The notes below the pieces were generated by a model. The model saw only the letters and a list, made by a program, of their open reading frames with translations. It was not told where the DNA came from and did no database searches. Shown here piece after piece: positions 9,901 to 18,452 of a DNA stretch of 23,562 bases. The stretch covers positions 1 to 23,562 of the forward strand of contig CAJNOQ010002589.1 in the NCBI GenBank assembly GCA_905250885.1, in the 5' to 3' direction. Position 1 is the stretch's first letter, and each line of letters opens with the position of its first letter. The translations under genes were made by a program, and so were the position numbers. The stretch comes from Didymodactylos carnosus (taxonomy: Eukaryota; Rotifera; Eurotatoria; Philodinida; Philodinidae).

Positions 9901-12900
9901 GAAACAATTATCGGACGATGTGAAGGTGGCTTGGTGGGAGACAAAAATTGGTATAACACGATAGTGACTTTAATATGTGAATCACAGAGCCACATGCGAC
10001 GAATGGAAGATGTGTCCAGTGTCAGTCTCCGTGATGTTGTTCGCTATCGTCAGTTGTACAACTGGTTTCACAAATCCATTCGGCATCGAAGAGTAGCAAT
10101 ACGATCTCCATTGACAGTCGAAGTACGAGCAGCATTATTGGCCTTATTATTCTGTTATTATCTTCGTTTATATTCGTCTCGAGACAAACAACAGTATCGT
10201 GAACTATTAGAATCTAACTTACCTGATCATCTCAAAAATCTCAATATAGAAAAGTTACTAGAAGATGAAGAAAATGATTTTATTAAACGTATGATCTTAC
10301 CGCGAGGTACAGCAAAAAATCATGCATTATGTAATAACATATTTACCGTATTGATCTGTATCATCAATCATATACCGATTATCGTATGTGGAAAGCCCGG
10401 CTGTAGTAAAACATCAGCTGTACAAATTGTGCTCAATAATATAAAAGGAAAAAAATCCAATGACAAATATTTTCAAACTCTACCTGAACTACGACCAGTA
10501 TCGTATCAAGGTTCAAAAACGTGCACATCAGAAAGTATTGAAAAAGTATTTGAACGAGCAAAGAAAATTAATGAAATTAAATCAGATACAAATCTGCTAT
10601 CGGTGATTGTATTTGATGAAATTGGTCTAGCAGAGTTATCACCATATAATCCACTGAAAGTCCTCCATTCAGAATTGGAAATTGAAAATTGTAAATATGG
10701 ATTTGTCGGCATCACCAATTACCGTCTTGATGCGTCCAAAATGAATCGTCTCCTATTCTTGGCTTGTCCCGATCCCGATGTGGACGATCTAAGTCTGACT
10801 GGTCAGATCATACGCAATAGTCTTACTGACAACACAATTTATTTGACTGATGAAACGATGTTGAATTTAGCCAATGCCTATTCCGATTTATTCATGAGTT
10901 TGAAACGGGAGAAAAGAAATGAAAATTATTTTGGCTTACGTGATTATTACTCGCTGATTAAAGGAATTGTAAAAGAGTTTGATGATGAAATGACCGATGA
11001 ATTTGCTCAATCGAAACAATATGAAATTATTCGAAAACAAATGAAAATTAATTTTGACGGTATCATTGATGGATCGGTGTACATGTGGAAAAGTTTCTGT
11101 GAATATTTGAATAGAAATGAAATGATAAACCACTATCAACCGCCCCATGTGAAACAGTATATTGATCATAGTTTGTCACATCGAAATGGACGGTATTTGA
11201 TGTTGATATCGGAAACCGAAAGTCTGTTTGATTATATTGAACGTTATCTGAACAAACACGAAAATAATGTTAGAACACTCATCGGCAGTCAAATGTTGAA
11301 CGATTTGAATAAAGAATCGTACGGATATCGTGTATTGATGAACATTATTCTGTACGCTGAAACCAATATCACATTGATATTACGTAAAATGGATCATTTA
11401 TATGGAACATTGTACGATCTGTTCAACCAAAATTTTTCACTATATGGTGAAAGAAAATATTGCCGAATTGCACTAGGTGCCACGTATCATCCACGATGTT
11501 TGGTCAATGATCAGTTCTACTGTGTCATATTGGTCAATGCAAAAGATGTGGAAAAAGCAGCTGCCCCATTTCTGAATCGATTTGAAAAGCACGTTATTCA
11601 CTTTTATGATCTGGTAACATCACAGCAATTGAAAATTACCGATACTTTATTAAGTTGGATCAATAATTTGTTACATTTACAATCAATACCTAAACATTTT
11701 TTATTGGCCCAACATATGATTGTGAATTTCAGTTGCGATTATGTGTGTAATCTAGTCCTGGATGCATGTGAAAAGTATGGTAGCGACAATGAAATTGATG
11801 AAAACATGGTTGCTGAATATTGTGTTGAACATTTTCTTCGTTCAAGTACACAAGACTTTCCGTTGATACTCGCTTTAAATAACAATATACATGAAGATTT
11901 GATTGCAAGATATTACCAAATGAAATCTAAACAACACTTTCGCCAACTGATACACGAAACAATTGTATCAGTTAAGCAAATCATATATACATACACACAA
12001 ATATACGAAAAAATCAATTATCCAACCGACTCTGATGATACTATAGAAGAAATTAAACTGGCCAATTTTACATCTGAATTAGAATTAACAAATAAACTGA
12101 AACAGTTTATTCAAGCCACAAATGTCAAATTTTTATGTGTTCGTGTCGATTATCACAATGAAAGACAGCATATTCTCACATTGAAACATTGTGTAATGAA
12201 TGTATTCAATGAGTTTGTTCAAGGCGGACAACAACAACAGAAGGTATGAGTTCATCATATCCTGTGTACTATTATAAACTATAGCTAGTTTTAGTTCTTC
12301 CTTTACGTACGCATATACTACGGTTATCTAACCGTAGTATAGGTCTAATGTAACGTAGGAAAAGATTTGTTGTTCAATTTTTTTTCCATTTTCTAGACTG
12401 ATTTATCGTCGAAAAATATTTGGATTTTATTTCATCTACAACGAAATTTATTGAACAATGAAAAAAATGATGTTCTGTTCAATGGATGGTCAGTCGATAT
12501 GATAGATGATTTAAATGAGAACAGTGAGAAAGTACGAATTACAGCAAATATTCTACAAAATCCAACATACCAAGATGTTATGAAAGACGCACAGTATTCT
12601 GCATCGGGCTTTATGTTTCCCGAACTGCTCGATCGTTGTTTGTCCAAATTTCGTTACACTATCACGAATACTTCACTACAAATGAATATCAATACGCGAC
12701 GTGATAATTTGTTGCAGTCATTGATTAACGGACAATTTCAAACGATCGTAGGTGAAAAAATAGAATATTTGATCAAAAATTGCCAACAGCAGTTGTTCTC
12801 ATCCGACGACTGGCGAAAAGATTTGATCAGCAATGGTACAATTGCTGCTACAAGTCGATCATTTCAACACGCATTTCAATTGACACTGACCTATTTTTAT

Positions 12901-15900
12901 GATACATATTTTCTCGTTTTATTTTCATATCTTGAACGAACAGCCATGATTGACGCTTACCTGTTCATTCAAGAACATGACACTAGTGGTTTATACAATC
13001 AAATCTGGTTACAATGTTTAGATTTGATCATTGATAAAATAACAAACTTAACTCGATTGAACGTGAACGAATATATTGAAATACCATTGGTGTTCGGTTT
13101 ACAATTTCCTTATTCACCTGTTGAATATAAAATTCTCACACAAATATCAGACGATCTTCGTGATGAACGCATCAATGTGACAATGGCATTGAAACAGTTG
13201 GAAAAGAAGAGTGTCTATTTACAAGAGCATTTCTATCCTCAACACATAATGACAAATGATTATCTATTTCAACAGTATTATCACGATCAAATTCTTTTAT
13301 TTCTAGACCAACATAAAATACAATCGTTGAGCGTTAATTTTGTTCTTCAATTATTGCGCAATTATCCTACACCCGAAGATAAAACGCAATATTTTCTCGT
13401 ACATCGTATGGAATTACTTCAGTTGCTGCAAGTATTTGAAAATGGTGCTTGCCTACTAAATAATGATGAACATGCAATGATGAATCTCATTGATCAGTCC
13501 AATTTTATTATAGATGAACAGAATGTACAAGAACAACGACGAAATCTATTCACAATGGTACTTGCCGACAATAAACAATATTATCAAATTCTACCAGAAT
13601 CATCGGAAAAAATCCTTTTTGACTTGTCCGATGGCGATCCGTTTATTGAAAACAGTCTCAATAATCTCATTCATGTCATTAAAGGTTTTCATGTTATTCA
13701 AAACTGTAATGACATCTCAAATCTATCCACAATTTATAATCGTATTGTTCAAAGTATCAAAAGTCTCGATCGATATTTGGTGAACAATTTGGAAGAGTTG
13801 CAACCGCTAATTAGTCTTCTGCAAGCCATTGAGTTGTTAAGTAGAAATCCATTGGAAACATTTCGATCCGTATTCAATTATATATCCCAAAATGTCAATA
13901 TATTTCAATCATGTCAACTGATTCATGAATTTATTCAATTTTTACGTAATAAAATATGTCAAGATAGCGATAGAGATGATCAGTCGATCAATCGAATAAT
14001 GACAAAATTGGAAGCAGAATTATTACGAAACTGGATTATTGATCATCAGACGAATTATTGTGAACTATTGGATATGCTGAATGATGATACAAGTCATTTG
14101 TGGAGATACGGAGCGAAAATTATGTCTTACATTGATCGAGAAATTTTACATTTATGTGAATCAGTGACAAATGAACATGGAAAAATTGAATACACCGATA
14201 TGTTAACCGAATTGGAACACTACTTACAACAGCAAAATAACGGCAATAAACTAATTAGAATCTATACAACTTATATTTATATGAATTTAAAATTAACTGT
14301 GAGTAAAAGTACTATTGATGAAACACTCACACATGACTACAAGTATTTTGAACAAAATTTTTTACAATTACAAGAATTGATAGCTCGATCTCCTAATCGA
14401 TATGTATTATTGATCAGTTTGATTGCATGGCTAAAATTTTATTTGGAATTATATGCATATGCTCTCAATCAAGACTCAAAATCGGACATAATGAAACAAA
14501 TTGATCAGTTTCTTTGTAATCAATCATCTGCCATTTTGTTATGTTCATCTCTGAAGATATTTATTGTCAAGCAAATGTTGTATTTTACTAAAGATAAGAA
14601 TATCAATCATTTACGAACTGCGTTCAAGAATCGTAATGTTAAATGGATAAACGAATTTCTTCGACAAGATGCCACCAGTAATCAATTACCGACAATCGAC
14701 ATGTATTTACCATTTTTTTCTTTATCCAGTATCGATTATGATAATGTCAACAGCATATTGAAATCAAAGTCGGTAGAACGAATAAAAGATCTGATGATAG
14801 AATGTCAAAAAAATAATCGTCTCACCTATTGTTTTTACATTTGGTTTATCCAATATTATTCACAATTTTATACCAATTCGCTAGTAGTGGACAAACAATT
14901 TCTCACATTCATCGAAGACGATCTGAAAACAGATCTTTGTTTTTACTTTGAACCGATTGGTTATCGCTTTATTCTGGAATTATGCAAAAATTTCGAAAGA
15001 AACTCATATTTTCATTTACATCCAGAAATAATCAGTGAACAAGTTCATTATCGTCTACTTGCGTTAAATTTATTTGTATTATTACTGGCATCACGATCGT
15101 TGTCATCCACGGAATCCACGTTCATGAGTAGTTTATTGTTTAATGAAACAAATAAAATACCAGTCAGCTATGTACAGCATATTAATCGACGTTGCCTGTT
15201 GGGTTTATATATCGAAGATCGAGTGGTGAAGCAAATGTTGTATGTAAAACAATCTGTTCAAGAACGCTTAGTTACCGGACAGATATACATGGAAGATGGA
15301 CGATTTATATATCGATGTTCGAAAAACTGTTTTTATACTTATTTTTTTGATAACTGTGGTGCACCTGTTGCACGTACAAGGTGTCCTTGGTGTAATGCAG
15401 AAATCGGAGCACAGGCTCCCCATATTTTACTTCAACGTTCACCACCGCAAATACAAATGTCTATTCAAGATGGGTTTCAGTTTATCGATGAATATATTCA
15501 AAATTTCAATAGAACAGATCGTTACGGTTATCATAATAGTACAACGGCTGAACATTCCACCGTTAACGAAAAATATGATCATTTGAATAAGACAATGTCC
15601 TTTCGATTACTTCATATGTTCACACATTCAATGTTAATTTTATTATATGAAATGAAATATTTGTCTGAAACCGATCTCATTGAATTGACCAAACATAAAA
15701 TTGATACCACATCATCAGTGAATGTTTATTTAAAAAATCACTTTGAGAAAGATTGTCAATTGGTATATGAAATTCTAAATAATAAAGATCATACTGGACA
15801 TATTTGGCTATACAAACTATTCAATCATACTCTGGATATTTTACAATTGCCTGGAATATTAAATACAAATAACAATGTGATCCATTTTGAAAAACAATTT

Positions 15901-17694
15901 GAAGAAACTGTTTTATTCTCTCATATTGAATCGGTAATAACGGAAATCGATGAATATAAAACGATCTATATTCAATATGTACGACAAAGAAAATCAGAAG
16001 AATTAAATGATTTCATTGATGAATTGATAGAGAACAATGAAAAATATCCATTGTTACAATATTTAAATGTAACTAATACCCAATGTACAATCGATGATTT
16101 CAATTCAAAATTACAAATGACTGTACGTGACTCTGATCTGTATTATCCAATCACAAGTTTCATTCTTCGACGTTTAAACGAATGTCAAAATATAAAACAT
16201 CTGTTTCCGATTGTCCGTTTTACAAATTATTTACTACAAAAATTTAATCATCGTATAACACGCAATGATGCAGCCACGTATCCCATTGCATTTTACTTAA
16301 ATAATACGAAAGAAAATCCGGATGAACATGATCAACGTCTATTTCGTCAATTATTTGACGATTTTAAAGAAGCATGGTTTCAATTGAAATTGGATGAAGT
16401 AGCCTATGGATGTCAAGTACGACCCTTTCATTTGGATCCAAATACAAAAGATGGTTTTGAAAAGGAAACAAAATTAGCCTATGTATTATTGAATACAACT
16501 AAAGATGATTCATCAATTATTCTAGCTGGATGTTTAATTAAATTGGCACAATATCAAAACGATATTGTTGGTCATTTTATACAGAAAACAATAAATAGTA
16601 ATGATCAAAATACAAGACATATACAACAACAACAAACAATTCAAAATGTTAAAAATGAACAATTATTTCAAATGGATTCAGACAATTTTCTTCAACTTCT
16701 GTATGATGATGGTTTTGTTATCGATTACAATTACGGGAAAAGCAAATCAATTCTATATGATTTTGATGAAATAGAAATTAAACTCAAACATTTAATTGAA
16801 CATTTATGTGTATTTGATTTGACTAAATTTACATTTCTTAATTATCAACATGAACTGTTCAATGAAGATTCAACATTGATTACCGATATTCGAAATAGAA
16901 TACGCCAAGAATTATTGACAAATGATGAAAAAGCGAAATTACATCTACTGTTGACAAATATGAAACCGGATGCTATTTTACATTATATCGGATCACTCGA
17001 TTACATATTTACATACCTGAGAAATTTAATATCCGACGATAATACAATGACAATTCAAGTATTCGTTGAAAAATGTATTAAATACAATACGAATATACTT
17101 CGACAACAGCAACTGTTTTCCACAATACAAATCAAATATATTATCAGTTTGTATGAACTAATTGAAGAAATTGTATTTGATAAGATCATGAAAAATTATA
17201 TAAAACAGGAACTGGATGAAATTTCATTTACAAAACAAGAAATTCAAGAAGTAATTGAACAATTTTCAAAGGAAACTTATTTGAATGAAAAGATGTCACA
17301 ATCAATGCGTGATGTAAATGTTTGGATCAACGTTTTGAAACGTCTTATTATTCGTATACTGATACCAGTTGTAGATTTGTCCATACCCATTCAAATGTAT
17401 TTACAACGAAGTGATCTGTGGAATGAAAATGTAAAAGAAAATGATCTGGACAATATTGAAATTGGTCTAAATATTATGTTAAAACATGCGTATATAATAT
17501 TTAAAGGTCTCAATGAAAACGTCAATAATGGACAAAAACCAGAAGACGACACAAACGATAGTGGTAATAATGGAGATGAACAAAATTTGAATCAAGTGGC
17601 ATGGCATGAACGACAATATGGACGACAAAATACAACAGCAAATAATACAACGACAACAGTCACAAATCAAACAAAAAAGAAGAAAGCCCGATAA
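3258..17694 (+). CDS. RNF213: RNF213-like giant AAA+ E3 ubiquitin ligase (mysterin homologue), four exons, 4,566 aa, RING-less
   Basis: The join is 3258-6979, 7054-8906, 9416-12243, 12397-17694. Total length is 13,701 nt, exactly divisible by three, and every intron is GT...AG with phases 2, 1 and 0. The product is 4,566 aa against about 5,207 in human RNF213. In vertebrates this family is a cytosolic, roughly 0.5-MDa single-chain machine: a dynein-like AAA+ core that binds and hydrolyses ATP, fused to an E3 module that ubiquitylates protein and, on invading bacteria, lipid A. Seen here: Walker A/B pairs at K1862/E1918 (AAA3) and K2190/E2260 (AAA4), family motifs SLRDVVR (2062), FGLRDYYSLIK (2364-2374) and NRFEKH (2579-2584), and an RZ-type Cys cluster at 3775-3800. 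Spacing from the AAA4 lysine to the RZ finger is about 1,585 residues against about 1,730 recalled for human, and no CxxC pairs occur where RING would be. The gene looks intact. The assignment to the family is firm; strict orthology is inferred. Confidence 0.93.
6980..7053 (+). other. Intron 1 (74 nt, phase 2)
   Basis: The donor is AAA|GTGAGT at 6979/6980 and the acceptor TTTTATTTTCTAG ends at 7053. Removing it joins the frame ending YLGNP to the frame beginning LFYYPAS, with codon 1241 formed as AA|T (Asn). A pyrimidine-rich tract precedes the AG. Confidence 0.93.
7054..8906 (+). CDS. RNF213: RNF213-like exon 2: early AAA modules including AAA2 P-loop and a CxxC pair (aa 1241-1859)
   Basis: The exon carries a P-loop-like GQGKT at 1435-1439 (K1438). 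The matching hydrophobic strand ends in D1486-V1487, so the Walker B glutamate is missing. That fits the family's AAA2, which is known to hold ATP without turning it over. Further on comes C1780-x2-C1783-x10-C1794-x2-C1797 followed by H1798, a candidate structural zinc site in the linker before AAA3. The exon ends inside the AAA3 P-loop: it supplies G1856-E-T and the first base of G1859, and exon 3 supplies the rest (GETG|CGKT). The true exon starts at 7054; the open frame seen from 6980 is partly read-through of intron 1. Confidence 0.9.
8907..9415 (+). other. Intron 2 (509 nt, phase 1), inside the AAA3 Walker A codons
   Basis: The donor is ACAG|GTCAGA at 8906/8907 and the acceptor TTGTTTTATTTCAAG ends at 9415. 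Splicing makes codon 1859 as G|GT and restores GETGCGKT exactly, which is strong support for both sites. The intron is several times longer than the other two. Its interior (about 8930-9340) has no gene and reads like inserted repeat DNA, but I found no clear terminal inverted repeats or target duplication. The open frame beginning at 9352 starts inside this intron, and its first 21 or so residues are not part of the protein. Confidence 0.93.
9416..12243 (+). CDS. RNF213: RNF213-like exon 3: catalytic AAA3 and AAA4 plus later AAA module (aa 1859-2801)
   Basis: AAA3: P-loop GETGCGKT 1856-1863, Walker B strand ending FFDE with D1917/E1918, and a sensor-1-type Asn N1953 in GACNPSR. AAA4: P-loop GKPGCSKT 2184-2191, and Walker B VIVFDE with D2259/E2260 followed by the family-typical IGLAELSP. 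The K-to-E spacings (56 and 70 residues) are close to those I recall for human RNF213 (62 and 70). Family motifs SLRDVVR at 2062, FGLRDYYSLIK at 2364-2374 and NRFEKH at 2579-2584 mark the segments between and after the active modules. Both active AAA units keep all key residues, so ATPase activity is expected. The exon ends in phase 0 after an in-frame CAACAACAACAG run. Confidence 0.93.
12244..12396 (+). other. Intron 3 (153 nt, phase 0) with an internal perfect hairpin
   Basis: The donor AAG|GTATGA is at 12243/12244 and the acceptor TTTTCCATTTTCTAG ends at 12396. Downstream coding resumes as TDLSSKNIWILFHLQ, in frame and upstream of the first ATG of exon 4, so the coding exon starts at 12397 and not at the ATG at 12451. 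The intron contains a 13-bp perfect inverted repeat at 12314-12341. Confidence 0.92.
12314..12341. repeat. Perfect 13-bp inverted repeat in intron 3
   Basis: TATACTACGGTTA (12314-12326), TC, TAACCGTAGTATA (12329-12341). Outside it, TTCCTTTACGT (about 12298-12309) and AACGTAGGAA (about 12352-12361) are also partly complementary, so most of the middle of the intron can fold on itself. It could be a tiny MITE remnant or an RNA structure that brings the splice sites closer. No homologous copy is visible in this window. Confidence 0.9.
12397..17694 (+). CDS. RNF213: RNF213-like exon 4: AAA6-like end, helical E3 shell, RZ finger and C-terminal domain (aa 2802-4566)
   Basis: The exon opens with NIWILFHLQ and GWSVDMIDDL, which correspond to the family's last AAA module. 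About 900 mostly helical residues follow. The RZ-type finger is C3775-x3-C3779-x8-C3788-x8-C3797-x2-C3800, with the family word CGAP at the third cysteine and an IGA word after the last. No CxxC or CxH pair occurs between 2802 and 3775, so I see no RING finger. A long helical C-terminal domain runs to about 4500 and includes LFPIVRF near 4070. The last ~55 residues are low complexity (Asn, Asp, Gln, Thr) and end in a basic KKKKAR. TAA is at 17692-17694. The finger positions and absence of RING are read directly; functional meaning is inferred from vertebrate RNF213. Confidence 0.9.
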   Translation, partial: TDLSSKNIWILFHLQRNLLNNEKNDVLFNGWSVDMIDDLNENSEKVRITANILQNPTYQDVMKDAQYSASGFMFPELLDRCLSKFRYTITNTSLQMNINTRRDNLLQSLINGQFQTIVGEKIEYLIKNCQQQLFSSDDWRKDLISNGTIAATSRSFQHAFQLTLTYFYDTYFLVLFSYLERTAMIDAYLFIQEHDTSGLYNQIWLQCLDLIIDKITNLTRLNVNEYIEIPLVFGLQFPYSPVEYKILTQISDDLRDERINVTMALKQLEKKSVYLQEHFYPQHIMTNDYLFQQYYHDQILLFLDQHKIQSLSVNFVLQLLRNYPTPEDKTQYFLVHRMELLQLLQVFENGACLLNNDEHAMMNLIDQSNFIIDEQNVQEQRRNLFTMVLADNKQYYQILPESSEKILFDLSDGDPFIENSLNNLIHVIKGFHVIQNCNDISNLSTIYNRIVQSIKSLDRYLVNNLEELQPLISLLQAIELLSRNPLETFRSVFNYISQNVNIFQSCQLIHEFIQFLRNKICQDSDRDDQSINRIMTKLEAELLRNWIIDHQTNYCELLDMLNDDTSHLWRYGAKIMSYIDREILHLCESVTNEHGKIEYTDMLTELEHYLQQQNNGNKLIRIYTTYIYMNLKLTVSKSTIDETLTHDYKYFEQNFLQLQELIARSPNRYVLLISLIAWLKFYLELYAYALNQDSKSDIMKQIDQFLCNQSSAILLCSSLKIFIVKQMLYFTKDKNINHLRTAFKNRNVKWINEFLRQDATSNQLPTIDMYLPFFSLSSIDYDNVNSILKSKSVERIKDLMIECQKNNRLTYCFYIWFIQYYSQFYTNSLVVDKQFLTFIEDDLKTDLCFYFEPIGYRFILELCKNFERNSYFHLHPEIISEQVHYRLLALNLFVLLLASRSLSSTESTFMSSLLFNETNKIPVSYVQHINRRCLLGLYIEDRVVKQMLYVKQSVQERLVTGQIYMEDGRFIYRCSKNCFYTYFFDNCGAPVARTRCPWCNAEIGAQAPHILLQRSPPQIQMSIQDGFQFIDEYIQNFNRTDRYGYHNSTTAEHSTVNEKYDHLNKTMSFRLLHMFTHSMLILLYEMKYLSETDLIELTKHKIDTTSSVNVYLKNHFEKDCQLVYEILNNKDHTGHIWLYKLFNHTLDILQLPGILNTNNNVIHFEKQFEETVLFSHIESVITEIDEYKTIYIQYVRQRKSEELNDFIDELIENNEKYPLLQYLNVTNTQCTIDDFNSKLQMTVRDSDLYYPITSFILRRLNECQNIKHLFPIVRFTNYLLQKFNHRITRNDAATYPIAFYLNNTKENPDEHDQRLFRQLFDDFKEAWFQLKLDEVAYGCQVRPFHLDPNTKDGFEKETKLAYVLLNTTKDDSSIILAGCLIKLAQYQNDIVGHFIQKTINSNDQNTRHIQQQQTIQNVKNEQLFQMDSDNFLQLLYDDGFVIDYNYGKSKSILYDFDEIEIKLKHLIEHLCVFDLTKFTFLNYQHELFNEDSTLITDIRNRIRQELLTNDEKAKLHLLLTNMKPDAILHYIGSLDYIFTYLRNLISDDNTMTIQVFVEKCIKYNTNILRQQQLFSTIQIKYIISLYELIEEIVFDKIMKNYIKQELDEISFTKQEIQEVIEQFSKETYLNEKMSQSMRDVNVWINVLKRLIIRILIPVVDLSIPIQMYLQRSDLWNENVKENDLDNIEIGLNIMLKHAYIIFKGLNENVNNGQKPEDDTNDSGNNGDEQNLNQVAWHERQYGRQNTTANNTTTTVTNQTKKKKAR

Positions 17695-17862
17695 AATTAT
17701 ATACACAAAACTTTTAAGAGTTAATCTAGACGATGTACAAAAAGTAAATAGACACAAGGCAATGACAATCGAAGAATTAAAGATGTAACGTGCAATCTTT
17801 TTGTATCCTGTGTACTTTATTTATACTTTGTTCATTAAACAAAAATAAATAAAAATAAATAA
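17695..17862 (+). terminator. 3' UTR and poly(A) signals of the RNF213-like gene
   Basis: Two AATAAA hexamers lie at 17844-17849 and 17854-17859, about 150 nt after the stop codon, in an A/T-rich context (AAAAATAAATAAAAATAAAT). They are on the correct strand and are the first such signals after the stop. An overlapping frame (17606-17788) continues past the stop in another phase; it would matter only if a terminal intron existed. Confidence 0.6.
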
Positions 17863-17863
17863 C

Positions 17864-17882
17864 GTGAATCGCATCGATTCAC
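17864..17882. repeat. 8-bp hairpin right after the poly(A) signals
   Basis: GTGAATCG (17864-17871), CAT, CGATTCAC (17875-17882). It is a perfect short stem with a 3-nt loop, 5 nt after the second AATAAA. It may be incidental. Confidence 0.7.
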
Positions 17883-17931
17883 TAGGTCCATTGTCTGTAA
17901 GCAAATGAATGCACTGTCGGTATTATTATTC

Positions 17932-17965
17932 ATTCTGTTGTAACTCGATCTTGTTACTACAGAAT
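17932..17965. repeat. 13-bp inverted repeat, one mismatch
   Basis: ATTCTGTTGTAAC (17932-17944) and GTTACTACAGAAT (17953-17965) pair with one T/T mismatch around an 8-nt loop. No gene is seen around it, and the short open frames across 17835-18365 have no recognisable family. Confidence 0.65.
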
Positions 17966-18347
17966 TGATGCATATTTTGCACCTTAGTTCACAGAAGCAG
18001 TTGCTTTCGCTTGTCATCGGTCAGAAAAGTTTACCAGAGTGAGTACGTGTTTCGAAGCCAAGTATGGAATAGAAGTCAAGTCTATCAAGTCATCATCAGT
18101 TCACGAGTTATGTGACTCTCAAAAGATTGAAAGCGTCATAGTGTTATTTACTCAATTTGTATATTCATCGAGTCTCTGTAATTTGATTTGGTTTTATCTG
18201 ATCCCCAAAGAACCCCAGAGGTCTAACAATATTTCGAAATTCCAGACAATGCTCACGCGTCCCTTCGTTCGCGCTCGCAGCCAGGACAGGTGTTACACGT
18301 CTCTGATTCCACAGAAAACCCGAATGCATCTACCGATGTGGATCTTT

Positions 18348-18452
18348 GTCCGTGACACTCATTAGTGATTCTGTGTATGTACGTCCCTCACACCCACTGG
18401 TCACTACATGTACGTACGTCCGGCACACTCATTAGTGACTATATGTATGTAC
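18348..18452. repeat. Three tandem 35-bp units (degenerate) leading into the 778-bp element
   Basis: Units at 18348-18382, 18383-18417 and 18418-18452 each start with GTCC and end with (T/C)GTAC, and the first and third share CACTCATTAGTGA. A partial fourth unit (GTCCGTCACACC) starts at 18453. The third unit contains the outer edge of the left terminal inverted repeat at 18420, while the right end of the element carries only one full unit. The array is therefore subterminal sequence amplified on one side. Spacer-free tandem units without leader or cas genes exclude CRISPR. Confidence 0.8.

Noticed and set aside
9489..9995. 168-codon open frame on the minus strand
   Set aside because: It lies antisense to the strongly conserved AAA3 region of the RNF213-like gene and has no recognisable domain.
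6980..12249. Reading the giant locus as separate genes in tandem (frames at 3258, 6980, 9352, 12451)
   Set aside because: GT...AG introns restore the frame at each break, one of them exactly inside a Walker A motif, and the order of domains is that of a single RNF213 protein.
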